This document shows positions 43,114 to 51,750 of a stretch of 64,000 bases of DNA, piece by piece (position 1 is the first letter of the stretch; each line of letters opens with the position of its first letter). The stretch lies in contig JAWKLQ010000005.1 in NCBI GenBank assembly GCA_041392665.1, forward strand, positions 124,001-188,000, written 5' to 3'. Under the pieces are notes generated by a model. The model searched no databases. It was not told the origin of the DNA and saw only the letters and a program-made list of their open reading frames with translations. The translations under genes were made by a program, and so were the position numbers. This DNA is from Flavilitoribacter sp020436695. GTDB lineage: Bacteria; Bacteroidota; Bacteroidia; Chitinophagales; Saprospiraceae.

Positions 43114-44142
43114 TTACTGACCACTAATATCCAACTCCAAGTTTACGGTGAACCGGTCTAATTCGTTCTTCACAGCCATTTGATGCTTACCCGGATACTT
43201 CAACTCCAGTCTTTTGCGAATATTTTCTAATCCCACGCCGCCGGTCTGGTCTTTTTGCCGAAGGGCATCGTTCTTGGTGTTGACTGTTTTGAAGTGGAGT
43301 CGGTTGGCTTCCGCCCACAAAGTTACCTCCGTATACGCTTTTTCGTTGGTATCAAAATCACAGTGCTTAAAGCAGTTTTCCACGAGTGGGATCAGCATCA
43401 TCGGCTCAATATTCATTTCCTCCACGGGGCCGGAATACCGGAATACGATATTTAAGGGCGTTTCGTTGCGCATCTGGAACAATTCGATGAAGCGCTCGAT
43501 CTGCCGGATCTCTTTGGAGAGCGGCACTTTTTCCTTTTGGCTTTCGTAAATGACGTAGCGCAACAGATCAGACAATTGCAAGACCATAGGGGCCGTTTGT
43601 TCGGAGCGGACTACTGCCAGCGAATAGATATTATTCAGGGTATTGAACAGAAAATGCGGGTTGATCTGGGCCCGGAGAAATTGCAGTTGAGCCTCCTGTT
43701 GTTTATTGGTCGCTTCCAGCGCCTGGGTCTCTATGGCTTTCCGGTGTACCGACAACTCATAAATTATTCCGACGAACATGATGCCCAGATTAGATACTGT
43801 GGCGGTGACCTGCAAACTGCTCAGGTTCTTTTGCAGAATTCGATCGGTCGGGTAATTATCCGAAAACTGATAATTGATCCAGGCTCGTAGAAAGGTAATA
43901 ACGATCAGTAGCAGGGCGGCCCAACTGAAATAGACTTTGAAATCCTTTGAGATGTAAAATTGGCGTACCAACCAGTTATTTGCGTAAAAAAGCGCCATCA
44001 TCAGCAACATATTGGAAACGGTGCGCAGTAGGGTCAGTTCCAATGGGAGGAAACGGATGAAGACCAGACTGAAGCCCAGTGCGCCCACAAGCCAGACCGC
44101 CAGGTGCAGGCCCCAATGCATGATGTTAAGTTGTCGCTTCAT
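43114..44142 (-). CDS. Sensor histidine kinase, LytS/YehU type
   Basis: A protein of 342 residues from the ATG at 44142 (MKRQLNIMHWGLHLAVWL); the frame is open 27 codons earlier, but this start is preceded by AAAGAAAGCC and begins just before the first membrane helix. Four membrane segments lie in residues 10-135, with little extracytoplasmic sequence, then a coiled-coil linker (EATNKQQEAQLQFLRAQINP). The phospho-acceptor His is in INPHFLFNTLNNIYSLA, and the ATPase domain has MLIPLVENCFKHC and GGVGLENIRKRLELKYP. It phosphorylates the LytTR regulator downstream. The signal is unknown. Confidence 0.93.
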   Translation of the reverse strand: MKRQLNIMHWGLHLAVWLVGALGFSLVFIRFLPLELTLLRTVSNMLLMMALFYANNWLVRQFYISKDFKVYFSWAALLLIVITFLRAWINYQFSDNYPTDRILQKNLSSLQVTATVSNLGIMFVGIIYELSVHRKAIETQALEATNKQQEAQLQFLRAQINPHFLFNTLNNIYSLAVVRSEQTAPMVLQLSDLLRYVIYESQKEKVPLSKEIRQIERFIELFQMRNETPLNIVFRYSGPVEEMNIEPMMLIPLVENCFKHCDFDTNEKAYTEVTLWAEANRLHFKTVNTKNDALRQKDQTGGVGLENIRKRLELKYPGKHQMAVKNELDRFTVNLELDISGQ

Positions 44143-44198
44143 GTGGCTTTCTTTATATGGCTTCGAATAGAATATACAGGATCTGAGTTTTGATAATG

Positions 44199-44583
44199 GG
44201 TGTTCACGCATTGAGGTGTTCACGTATTGACGTATTGAGTTGCTCGAGGTTTCAGTAATTCGCTAATAATCGGGCTAATCGTAATTTTTTATTGAACAGT
44301 TCTCTCAAAACTTCAACACATCAACACCCATGCACATCAACACCAACCACTCCCAAAACTAACAATTTCCTCCCGGGCCCCGCACTTCACTTTCAACCAA
44401 CCGTCAAAATCCTTCAACCAAAGCCCCGAGGACCCAATTCCAAGGACCCAGTACCCAACAAAAACCATTGGTTTAAACCTTTTTACCATTCATTGAAAAC
44501 ATTTTCCCTGCCCCCAATTCCACCCTTTCTTTGTCATCGTTAACCAAATCCAATTTTACTTTTATCACCTAAAAAACTTACCG
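44199..44583. other. Iterated-word inverted repeat and G-poor leader
   Basis: The left arm at 44199-44250 is made of GGTGTTCACGCATTGAGGTG and variants; the right arm at 44311-44344 is made of TTCAACACATCAACACC and variants, the complement of the same word. From about 44310 to 44540 the plus strand has very few G and many C and A (for example CCAACCACTCCCAAAACTAA), an unusual strand bias. It ends with the likely promoter of the downstream lipoprotein (TTTG at 44532, TACTTTTA near 44562, spacing longer than consensus). Confidence 0.5.
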
Positions 44584-45336
44584 ATGAAAGCCACAATCTA
44601 TGCTATGATGAGTACCCCGAAATTATTGTTTCTGGCCCTTTTTGCGGCCGCTACTCTGTTTGCCTCTTGCGAAAAAGAGTCGGATACACCCGCCGCTGAG
44701 GCCATGACGGATGATGAAGCCGTTGCGATGATAGAAGGTGCCATGGCGCTGGAAGCAGAGGGGATGACCTCTGAGATCGATGCCGCTATTGAACTGACCG
44801 AGATCATGATGGTAAAAAGCCCGACAAACGTGAACTGCGGTGTCGAACAGGACAGCAGCATCAATCGCACTTTTGATTCCGCTCGTTTTTCCGGCAGCTT
44901 GTCCTCTACCTGGTCCTGGTTGCTTAACTGTACGGCTCAGGATGTACCCACCGATCTGAGTTTCAATCGGGAAGCCAGCGTATCTTACGAGTCTTTGCGC
45001 TTGATCTCTGACGATTCTTCTACCGGTGGCTGGAGCATGAGCAATCTTACCACCGGCACGGAATTCGTATTCAACGGCAACTATTCCCGCACCGGTAGTC
45101 AGGAATCTAAGGTGCGCAACCAAACTTCCTTCACTTCTCAGATCGACTTTGTACTCACTGATCTGAAGGTAGGCAAACTGAAACGCCGCATCAATAGTGG
45201 TACAGCAACCTTCAGCCTCACCGGCGAGAGCTCTACCGGTCAGTCTTATTCCATTACCGGCAGCATCGTCTTCCTCGGTGACGGAGAAGCGGAAGTGACG
45301 ATTAATGGGACGACCTATCCGATTGATTTGTATTAA
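44584..45336 (+). CDS. Lipoprotein of unknown function, Ser/Thr-rich
   Basis: A protein of 250 residues. MKATIYAMMSTPKLLFLALFAAATLFASC is a lipoprotein signal; Met8 or Met9 may be the true start, giving a signal of usual length. The Cys is followed by Glu/Asp-rich sequence (EKESDTPAAEAMTDDEAVAM). The rest is Ser/Thr-rich with alternating strands (FSGSLSSTWSWLLNC, TEFVFNGNYSRTGSQESKV, TATFSLTGESSTGQSY) and ends NGTTYPIDLY, suggesting a beta-sandwich. Two Cys (NVNCGV and LLNCTA) may pair. No family recognised. A terminator-like hairpin lies 240 bp downstream. Confidence 0.72.
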   Translation: MKATIYAMMSTPKLLFLALFAAATLFASCEKESDTPAAEAMTDDEAVAMIEGAMALEAEGMTSEIDAAIELTEIMMVKSPTNVNCGVEQDSSINRTFDSARFSGSLSSTWSWLLNCTAQDVPTDLSFNREASVSYESLRLISDDSSTGGWSMSNLTTGTEFVFNGNYSRTGSQESKVRNQTSFTSQIDFVLTDLKVGKLKRRINSGTATFSLTGESSTGQSYSITGSIVFLGDGEAEVTINGTTYPIDLY

Positions 45337-45700
45337 GAGGAGTCGTAAGTCGGTTAGTCGTAAGTCTTCAGTCATTTTGATTTGTAAACGGGAGTAAAAG
45401 CGATATTGCAAAAATGTCATACTTGAATCTTTAATGTAACCGTACCTATTGCCAATTCCGTTTATCTTTTGCAATGGACCGATCGACTTACGGCTAATGA
45501 CTTAAGACTGATTCCCATCAGCCCGGAATATTCATTCAACCTGATTTTCGAGTAAGCGACAGACTAAACAATAGCCCTCGGCCTGTTTGTAACCTCCACG
45601 GTGCAGACAGGCCTTTTGATTTTATGTTACTAACTTCCGCTTTTCACAATTACCTCATCTTTTCTTTTCAGCATCTCGCAGTATTTCGTTCCAAATAAAG
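45337..45700. other. Intergenic region with iterated-word inverted repeat
   Basis: The left arm at 45341-45373 is AGTCGTAAGTCGGTTAGTCG and a further AAGTC/CAGTC copy; the right arm at 45483-45513 (CGACTTACGGCTAATGACTT then AAGACTGA) is its imperfect complement. A nearly identical word occurs at 55094-55137. Separately, 45580-45624 is a terminator hairpin. Confidence 0.6.
45580..45624 (+). terminator. Intrinsic terminator downstream of the lipoprotein gene
   Basis: GGCCTGTTTG at 45580-45589 pairs with CAGACAGGCC at 45604-45613 with one mismatch, followed by TTTTGATTTT. Distance from the lipoprotein stop is 240 bp. Confidence 0.65.
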
Positions 45701-45732
45701 TTTGCTTTACAACTCAAATAGTTTTATATTTG
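45701..45732 (+). promoter_or_regulatory. Consensus Bacteroidota promoter for the radical SAM gene
   Basis: TTTG at 45701-45704 and TATATTTG at 45725-45732, separated by 20 bases, match the primary sigma promoter TTTG-N19/20-TAnnTTTG. Transcription would start near 45739, 14 bases before the TTG start at 45753. Confidence 0.8.
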
Positions 45733-45752
45733 AAAATTAAAATCAAATTGTA

Positions 45753-46808
45753 TTGAATAACGAAGCCTACATAAAAGGGCGGGGAGCCCAGATCAATCCG
45801 ACCAACCGTTTCGAAAGTGTAGTTCGGGAAACTGATCCGTTGCGATTGCAGGAAGAGGGCGAGCGGCCCCGCACACAACCTATCGAGGTCTATCCTAAAA
45901 CGATACTGAATAAAGTGGCCAGCCCGGATATTGGAATGGCCTGGTCAATGAATCCGTATCAGGGATGTGAACACGGCTGTGTGTACTGCTATGCCCGTCC
46001 CACGCATAACTATTGGGGGTATAGCGCCGGGCTGGACTTCGAGCAAAAGATCCTGGTCAAGAAAAATGCACCGGAATTGCTGGAGACTGCACTCCGCAAA
46101 AAGAACTGGGAGCCGCTGGCTATTATGTTATCCGGCAATACGGATTGTTATCAACCCATTGAAGCGGAGTTGGGTATTACCCGAAAGATCCTGGAGGTGC
46201 TTTGGCGCTATCGACATCCCGTAGGCGTGATCACGAAGAACAGCATGATCATCCGCGATCTGGATATTCTCCGGCAGATGGCGGCCCACCGGCTGGTAAA
46301 AGTCTCCATTTCGATCACGACCCTGGAGGAAAGTCTGCGCCGTCAACTGGAACCCCGGACGGCCAGTGTGGCGGCCCGTCTGAAAACGGTACAAACGCTG
46401 GTGGAGAATGGCATTCCGGTCAACATTATGATGGCTCCGATCATTCCCGGCCTGAACGATCATGAGATCCTGGAAATGGCCAAAACGGTGTCGGAACTCG
46501 GTGCGAACTCCATGTACTACACGATGGTGCGCCTCAACGGAGATGTAGGCGAGATCTTTGAGGACTGGATCCGTAAAAATCTGCCCGACCGGGCCGACCG
46601 GGTATTGAACCGCATCCGAGATTGTCATTCCGGAGAGTTGAGTGACAGCCGGTTCGGGGTGCGCATGCGCGGGGAAGGCAAAATTGCCGAGATGATCTCC
46701 CAACAGATGCATTTGGCCAGAAAGCTTTATTTTGCCGGCAAAAAAATGCCGGATTACGATCTGGAGCTCTTTCATCAAACTAAAAATCCACAGCTAAAAC
46801 TTTTCTAG
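45753..46808 (+). CDS. Radical SAM protein, PA0069 family
   Basis: A protein of 351 residues starting with TTG at 45753, the first in-frame start after the consensus promoter. The 4Fe-4S-binding CX3CX2C is CEHGCVYC near residue 74, in NPYQGCEHGCVYCYARPTH, which is distinctive of the PA0069/SplB-like group. GNTDCYQPIEAELGITRKIL, the VSISITTLEE strand and APIIPGLNDHEI complete the SAM barrel. The family's reaction is not established; a role in DNA photoproduct repair has been discussed because of the likeness to SplB. The stop is followed after one base by the GTG start of a T5orf172-like gene, so the two are translationally coupled. Confidence 0.92.
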   Translation: MNNEAYIKGRGAQINPTNRFESVVRETDPLRLQEEGERPRTQPIEVYPKTILNKVASPDIGMAWSMNPYQGCEHGCVYCYARPTHNYWGYSAGLDFEQKILVKKNAPELLETALRKKNWEPLAIMLSGNTDCYQPIEAELGITRKILEVLWRYRHPVGVITKNSMIIRDLDILRQMAAHRLVKVSISITTLEESLRRQLEPRTASVAARLKTVQTLVENGIPVNIMMAPIIPGLNDHEILEMAKTVSELGANSMYYTMVRLNGDVGEIFEDWIRKNLPDRADRVLNRIRDCHSGELSDSRFGVRMRGEGKIAEMISQQMHLARKLYFAGKKMPDYDLELFHQTKNPQLKLF

Positions 46809-46809
46809 A

Positions 46810-47193
46810 GTGCTCGATTATCAGTATGTGTACCTGATGCGTAAGCAGGGAAGCCGCAAACACAAGATCGGTATATCAAAACAGCCGAAACGTCGCCTGT
46901 CGACCGTCCGAAAAGGCGTACAGGCGAATGTTAGTATTGTCGTTTGCCGCAAGGTGTTCTTTGCCCGCGGGGTAGAAAAATTCCTCCACAATTATTTTCT
47001 CACGACTCGTTTTTTCTTTCATAATGCCGGCCGGGGTGCCGGGCGTACCGAATGGTTCCGCTTCAATTTCTTTGAACGCTGGACGGCGCACGCCTGGATC
47101 TTATTTTTCGGCTGGTTTCCGCAGTTGTTACTGCTGGCGGCTATTGTGTATTGTTTGATGCAGTATGATGCGGAGTTTGGGTTGTTTCCTTAG
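46810..47193 (+). CDS. T5orf172/GIY-YIG-like protein with C-terminal TM segment
   Basis: A protein of 127 residues starting with GTG at 46810, one base after the radical SAM stop. The N-terminus YQYVYLMRKQGSRKHKIGISK followed by PKRRLSTV matches the T5orf172 branch of the GIY-YIG nuclease fold: the YVYL and KIGIS strands plus a downstream Arg. The VEKFLHNYF segment could supply the acidic residue. The C-terminal 30 residues are hydrophobic (ILFFGWFPQLLLLAAIVYC), which is unusual for a nuclease. Coupling to the radical SAM gene suggests a shared role, possibly in DNA repair; this is inference. Confidence 0.7.
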   Translation: MLDYQYVYLMRKQGSRKHKIGISKQPKRRLSTVRKGVQANVSIVVCRKVFFARGVEKFLHNYFLTTRFFFHNAGRGAGRTEWFRFNFFERWTAHAWILFFGWFPQLLLLAAIVYCLMQYDAEFGLFP

Positions 47194-47218
47194 GCCGGGT
47201 TCTGGGGATTCGGGGTAG

Positions 47219-47249
47219 TTTGCTCGACTAGAGGGAATGCCTATCTTTG
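47219..47249 (+). promoter_or_regulatory. Consensus Bacteroidota promoter for the SRPBCC gene
   Basis: TTTG at 47219-47222 and TATCTTTG at 47242-47249 with a 19-base spacer. Because the -7 element lies after the upstream ATG at 47237, that ATG cannot be the start on this transcript; the ATG at 47270 is used instead. Confidence 0.8.
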
Positions 47250-47269
47250 ATATATCAAACACCGCCCCA

Positions 47270-47830
47270 ATGCAACCCACTAACCACTACCACTTCGTCA
47301 CTCATTGGCAACTGAACGCCCAGGCCGAGGAGATATTTCGTATACTGGATGAACCGTCCGCGCTGCCGCGCTGGTGGCCTGCCGTCTACCTCGATCTGCG
47401 TATACTGGAACCGGGAGATACCAATGGTTTAGGAAAAGTAGTGGAATTGTACACCAAAGGCTGGCTGCCGTACACCCTGAAATGGAAATTCCGCAGCACG
47501 GAAAAGGTTTTCCCTAACACGTTGGCGCTCGAAGCCTTCGGTGACCTGACCGGACAGGGACGTTGGACCATCGAAAAAAAGGACGACCAGCAGTGCCGCG
47601 TTACCTACGACTGGAAGATCAGCGCCGACAAGCCCATACTGCGCCACCTGTCCTTTTTGATGAAGCCCATTTTTGCGGCTAACCACCACTGGGCAATGCG
47701 CAAAGGACTGGAAAGTATTCAACTGGAATTGCTCCGTAGAAGAGCTACTTCCGACGAGGAGTTGAAAAAAATTCCTGCCCCGCCACCACCTACTTTTCCG
47801 CATAACGTGCTGGATAATCGGGTATTTTAG
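47270..47830 (+). CDS. SRPBCC family protein (polyketide cyclase-like)
   Basis: A protein of 186 residues from the ATG at 47270 (MQPTNHYHFVTHWQLNA), chosen because the promoter's -7 element overlaps the earlier ATG. It is a single START/polyketide-cyclase domain: AEEIFRILDEPSALPRWWPA, LRILEPGDTNGLGKVVELYT, WKFRSTEKVFPNTLALEAF and VTYDWKISADKPILRHLSFL. The C-terminal helix MRKGLESIQLELLRRR closes the cavity. No membrane segments or signal peptide, so it is cytosolic. The ligand is unknown. A second, unrelated SRPBCC protein is at 16.4 kb. Confidence 0.82.
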   Translation: MQPTNHYHFVTHWQLNAQAEEIFRILDEPSALPRWWPAVYLDLRILEPGDTNGLGKVVELYTKGWLPYTLKWKFRSTEKVFPNTLALEAFGDLTGQGRWTIEKKDDQQCRVTYDWKISADKPILRHLSFLMKPIFAANHHWAMRKGLESIQLELLRRRATSDEELKKIPAPPPPTFPHNVLDNRVF

Positions 47831-47887
47831 CGAATTTGCGGTGCGAGCTCGGGTCGTTCCAACTCGCAGTCAAACCTAGATCACCCA

Positions 47888-49990
47888 ATGTTTCCAACCT
47901 CCAAACTATATTGCTTTCGAAGCCTGCTCTTATCCATCAGCTGCTTCGTGTATGTAAGCTTACCTGCCCAGATCGATCAACCTAACAGCCTGGGGAAAGG
48001 CGCTACGCTCTACCAGCATGACCGCGGTAGTGCCCGGGGCGATGGTCCGCAATTCAATCCCGACTGGGCGCCTTTCTATCACGGTGTGGCTTCCGGGGAC
48101 CCGCTCTCTGATCGGGTCATTATCTGGACCCGGGTGACACCCGAAGACCTGGGACCAGGCGAAGTGCCGGTCGAATGGAGGATGGCTACCGACCCGGAGT
48201 TAAGCAATGTGATCGCTTCGGGGAATGCCATGGCTACGCTCCAGCAAGACTTCACTGTCAAAGTAGATGTATCCGGATTAGACCCCGGCACCACTTATTA
48301 CTACGGCTTCACGGCCCTTGGACGACATTCGCTGACCGGAAAAACTAAAACCACACCCATTGCCGGTAATATCGATCACTTTAAGTTCGGGGTAGTAAGT
48401 TGTAGCAATTATCAGGCCGGCTACTTCAACGCGTATGGCCAACTGGCCAAACGGACTGACCTGGATGCCATTATTCACCTCGGGGATTACATCTACGAAT
48501 ACGCTGATCGGGTCTATGGTAATAATGTAGTGTGGCAGGATCGGAACTTAGAGCCGGAACATGAGATCATCAGCCTGGAGGATTATCGGACCCGATACTC
48601 CACCTATCGGCTGGATACTAATTTGATCCGCCTGCACCAGCAGTATCCGTTCATTACCATCTGGGATGATCATGAATCAGCCAATGATAGTTACGCGCTG
48701 GGGGCGGAAAACCACGACGAGGCCACTGAAGGCAGTTGGACCGACCGAAAGCAACATGCCAAACAGGCTTATTTTGAGTGGATTCCCATTCGGGATAATG
48801 CTCAGTCGCAGGTATATCGCCGGATTCAATACGGTGACCTGATCGATCTTATTCTGCTGGATACCCGGCTGGAAGGCCGGGAACAACAGATCAATGACAT
48901 TGAGGATGAGGCGCTGTATGATCCGGACCGGACGATACTCGGTGTGGAGCAGAAGGCCTGGCTGAAAGATCAGTTGGACAATTCAACGGCACAATGGAAG
49001 ATCATCGGTCAGCAGGTGATCTTTGCTGAACTAAATGTTGGCTGGGCCGGCTCCCTGGTCGATTCCACATATGCGGCCACAGAAAGCGCTTTCCTCGATA
49101 TCTGGGACGGCTATCCGGCCGAACGTACGGAGATCATTAATTATATTTCCGGAAATGTCATTGATAATGTGGTGATCCTGACCGGTGATTTTCACTGTAG
49201 TTTCGGCTTCGATATTGCCGATCCGCCGGTAGCGGTGACTTTGCAGGAAGTGCAGGAGCTGGGTCTACAGCCTTTTTATCAGGCAAACGACAAGTATGAT
49301 GCGGCAACCGGCGTGGGCTCCGTGGCTGTAGAATTTGCCACACCTAGTATCACTTCGGCTAATTTCGATGAAAATGCCGGTGCCCTGGCTGCGTTGGCCA
49401 TCCAATTACAGATCAACAAAGAGGCTAAAGTGGCCAATGGTACCGTTAGCCTGGGCAATCCGAATCCGCATATGAAATACGTCGATCTGGTGCAGCACGG
49501 CTATTATATCTTGGATGTAAAGCCGGAAAAAGCTCAGGCAAACTGGTACTTCTCACCAATATTGCAGGCGGGCAGCGGGGAAGCTTTCGGTGCGGCCTAT
49601 TACACCCAGGCCGGCAGTAACCATTTGCAGCAGGCGACCTCGGCCAGTGGGCCGAAAAGCATGCAGGACGTTCCGGCACCGACAAATCCACCACGCGCTA
49701 CTACTCCTGTGCTTGAAGCTGTAAGAAGTAATGAACTGGTGATCCTATCGTCTTTTCCCAATCCCACCGGCAACTATCATCGGTTACATTATGCGTTGAA
49801 TCATTCGGGGCAGCTACAGATCCTTTTGCTCGATACTAATGGCCGACAAATCAGGACACTGTTGGACGAGCAGATGCCCGCCGGGTTGTTTAGTCTTAGA
49901 ACGGATCTCAACGGTTTGGCGGCCGGAACCTATTATTATCATCTGCAAATGAATGATGAAATGCGCTTGCTGCGTTTGGTTAAGCAGTAA
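47888..49990 (+). CDS. Alkaline phosphatase D-type phosphoesterase with T9SS sorting domain
   Basis: A protein of 700 residues with a signal peptide (RSLLLSISCFVYVSLPAQ). The PhoD N-terminal domain has FYHGVASGDPLSDRVIIWTR and TTYYYGFTALG. The metallophosphatase domain has the metal ligands in VVSCSNYQAGYFNAY, IHLGDYIYEYADRVYG, IWDDHESANDSYALGA and ILTGDFHCSFGFDI. The last 80 residues are a T9SS type A sorting domain (SSFPNPTGNYHRLHYAL, LLDTNGRQIRTLL, LAAGTYYYHLQ, LRLVKQ). It should release phosphate from phosphodiesters or monoesters outside the cell, exported through the outer membrane by T9SS; PorT of that system is encoded 6 kb away. Confidence 0.93.
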   Translation: MFPTSKLYCFRSLLLSISCFVYVSLPAQIDQPNSLGKGATLYQHDRGSARGDGPQFNPDWAPFYHGVASGDPLSDRVIIWTRVTPEDLGPGEVPVEWRMATDPELSNVIASGNAMATLQQDFTVKVDVSGLDPGTTYYYGFTALGRHSLTGKTKTTPIAGNIDHFKFGVVSCSNYQAGYFNAYGQLAKRTDLDAIIHLGDYIYEYADRVYGNNVVWQDRNLEPEHEIISLEDYRTRYSTYRLDTNLIRLHQQYPFITIWDDHESANDSYALGAENHDEATEGSWTDRKQHAKQAYFEWIPIRDNAQSQVYRRIQYGDLIDLILLDTRLEGREQQINDIEDEALYDPDRTILGVEQKAWLKDQLDNSTAQWKIIGQQVIFAELNVGWAGSLVDSTYAATESAFLDIWDGYPAERTEIINYISGNVIDNVVILTGDFHCSFGFDIADPPVAVTLQEVQELGLQPFYQANDKYDAATGVGSVAVEFATPSITSANFDENAGALAALAIQLQINKEAKVANGTVSLGNPNPHMKYVDLVQHGYYILDVKPEKAQANWYFSPILQAGSGEAFGAAYYTQAGSNHLQQATSASGPKSMQDVPAPTNPPRATTPVLEAVRSNELVILSSFPNPTGNYHRLHYALNHSGQLQILLLDTNGRQIRTLLDEQMPAGLFSLRTDLNGLAAGTYYYHLQMNDEMRLLRLVKQ

Positions 49991-50024
49991 ATATTTGGAA
50001 CGTGGGAGGTGTATGGTTACTCAC

Positions 50025-51656
50025 TCACTCTCCCTCCCGCTGATAAACCCTCACATCTCCCAAAAAAGTCTCATAGCTCCCAAACAGGTATTTAAAAAGA
50101 AGTCGCTCCGGAAAATATTCCCGGGTAGGGTAGTAGCCGACCAGTTTATAATCCAGTTCTCCGCGAAGCAGGGCCTGATAATTTCGACACACTTCTTCCG
50201 GTGGGCAATTGTACACTTCATTACAACACCGGGGCACCTTAAATGGGGTGGTGAAATATTTCCAGACGCGGCCATAAAATGCTTCATGTATGACCCAAAG
50301 GTCCGGATCGGCCGGATCGTGATTGCGGTCACCCGGCATACCCGGTATCCAGGCGTAACCGGAATAACGGATGCTTTTCCCCGAGCCTAATTCCTGTACC
50401 AGAGGGCGTGCCCGATAGCGCGTGTCGTTCCAGAAGTTGGCTTGGGAACTGATGGCAAGACCTCCGGTGTACAATACCGCTGCCCACCAAAGTCCTTTCC
50501 TTATTCTCGGTTTTAAAGTGGCCGTCAAATAATAAAAACCAACCGCTCCGGCCACGGCCAGAAAGGGCATGACAAAATTGGCGCGTCGGATAAAGGTGGT
50601 ATCCAGTAGCCAGCGGGTGAGGAATTCTACCGCCAGAAAAGTGATCCACAATCCCATCGCCAGACGATAGTTGCTGCCGGCGAAAATTGCGGCTCCCCGC
50701 TTTCCAAACATCCGGGTCTTTCCGTAAATAGCCAGTGCGAACACGACCAGCCCAATACCTCCAATGAATCCCAGGGGATAGGTGATCAGATTGGTCAAAA
50801 GATGGTTGTCACTGGCTACTGCATCCCGATTTAGTCCGCTGGCGATCTTAAAGGAGTAGATCAGGTCATCAAAACTGAAATGGAATCCATGGGCGAGGAA
50901 TACAAAAAATACACTACCTACCAATAAGAGCAGCCCTAGCGCCAGCACCTGAGCGATGCCCAATTTGCTTCTGAGCCACAATACGATAATCGCCAATCCG
51001 GCCACGCACAAAGGAATAAAATCGAACTTGGTGGCAAAAGCCATTGCGGCCGAAATGTTCATCCCCAACCAGAGCAACCACTGCTCAGATAATTGTTGCA
51101 AACTTACTTTATTCCTAGTGCGATCAAGACGGATGAACCAAAACATGCTGGAAAAAACGGTAGCATGGGCCCAGAAAATATAGGAAGAAGCCGGTAGCGC
51201 ATAATGGCTGAAAGTAATATTCAGATCACAGAGTGCCAGAAACAGAGCAGCCAGCAGTGCAATGTCTTCCCGTTGGAATAGAAACCGGCTCATCCGGTAC
51301 ACCATGAAGATGAGCAACAATGCATAAGCCGTAGAAAGGAACCGGCCGATCAGTACCCGTTTTTTGTCCGTAATCTTCTCCGTGCCTACTTTTTCGGCCA
51401 GGTAGCCGATCCAGGCCATTTGATAACCGAAACCTCTGGAATTCCAGAACTGGTAGGGTAGTGGATAGCCGATCTCCGGATCCCATTGATGCATGTAATC
51501 TGCTGCTAGGTCGCTGTGCTGGAATTCATCCGGCTCGAGGATGATGCCTTCCTGATTGCGGTCGATGTCTCCCCAGAAGATACCGGGAATGCGCAGCGCA
51601 GCGGCAATGAGCAGGATGAGGGCGATCTTGATGTGGGCGTTAAAAGTGATTTGCAC
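50025..51656 (-). CDS. Membrane glycosyltransferase, GT39/ArnT-like (GT-C)
   Basis: A protein of 543 residues with about ten membrane segments. The first loop carries the acidic motif EPDEFQHSDLAADYMHQW, the place where GT-C enzymes keep their catalytic Asp/Glu, followed by a His- and Trp-rich region. Later helices include SHYALPASSYIFWAHATVFSS and FLAHGFHFSFDDLIYSFK. The C-terminal globular part is Cys-containing (RCCNEVYNCPPEEVCRNYQ). These enzymes transfer a sugar from a polyprenyl-phosphate to a protein or lipid on the outer face of the membrane. The substrate is unknown and no polysaccharide genes adjoin it. Confidence 0.8.
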   Translation of the reverse strand: MQITFNAHIKIALILLIAAALRIPGIFWGDIDRNQEGIILEPDEFQHSDLAADYMHQWDPEIGYPLPYQFWNSRGFGYQMAWIGYLAEKVGTEKITDKKRVLIGRFLSTAYALLLIFMVYRMSRFLFQREDIALLAALFLALCDLNITFSHYALPASSYIFWAHATVFSSMFWFIRLDRTRNKVSLQQLSEQWLLWLGMNISAAMAFATKFDFIPLCVAGLAIIVLWLRSKLGIAQVLALGLLLLVGSVFFVFLAHGFHFSFDDLIYSFKIASGLNRDAVASDNHLLTNLITYPLGFIGGIGLVVFALAIYGKTRMFGKRGAAIFAGSNYRLAMGLWITFLAVEFLTRWLLDTTFIRRANFVMPFLAVAGAVGFYYLTATLKPRIRKGLWWAAVLYTGGLAISSQANFWNDTRYRARPLVQELGSGKSIRYSGYAWIPGMPGDRNHDPADPDLWVIHEAFYGRVWKYFTTPFKVPRCCNEVYNCPPEEVCRNYQALLRGELDYKLVGYYPTREYFPERLLFKYLFGSYETFLGDVRVYQREGE

Positions 51657-51750
51657 TTATGACCAATTTAGATGGAATCGGGAACAAAAATAGCATTCTT
51701 CGATAACAGTTGACTGGCCATTATGAATTGCCTGTCAACTCAGAAAAGTA

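Noticed and set aside
45580..45624. Small RNA gene in the gap before the radical SAM gene
   Set aside because: Only a terminator hairpin is visible, with no promoter at a sensible distance upstream.
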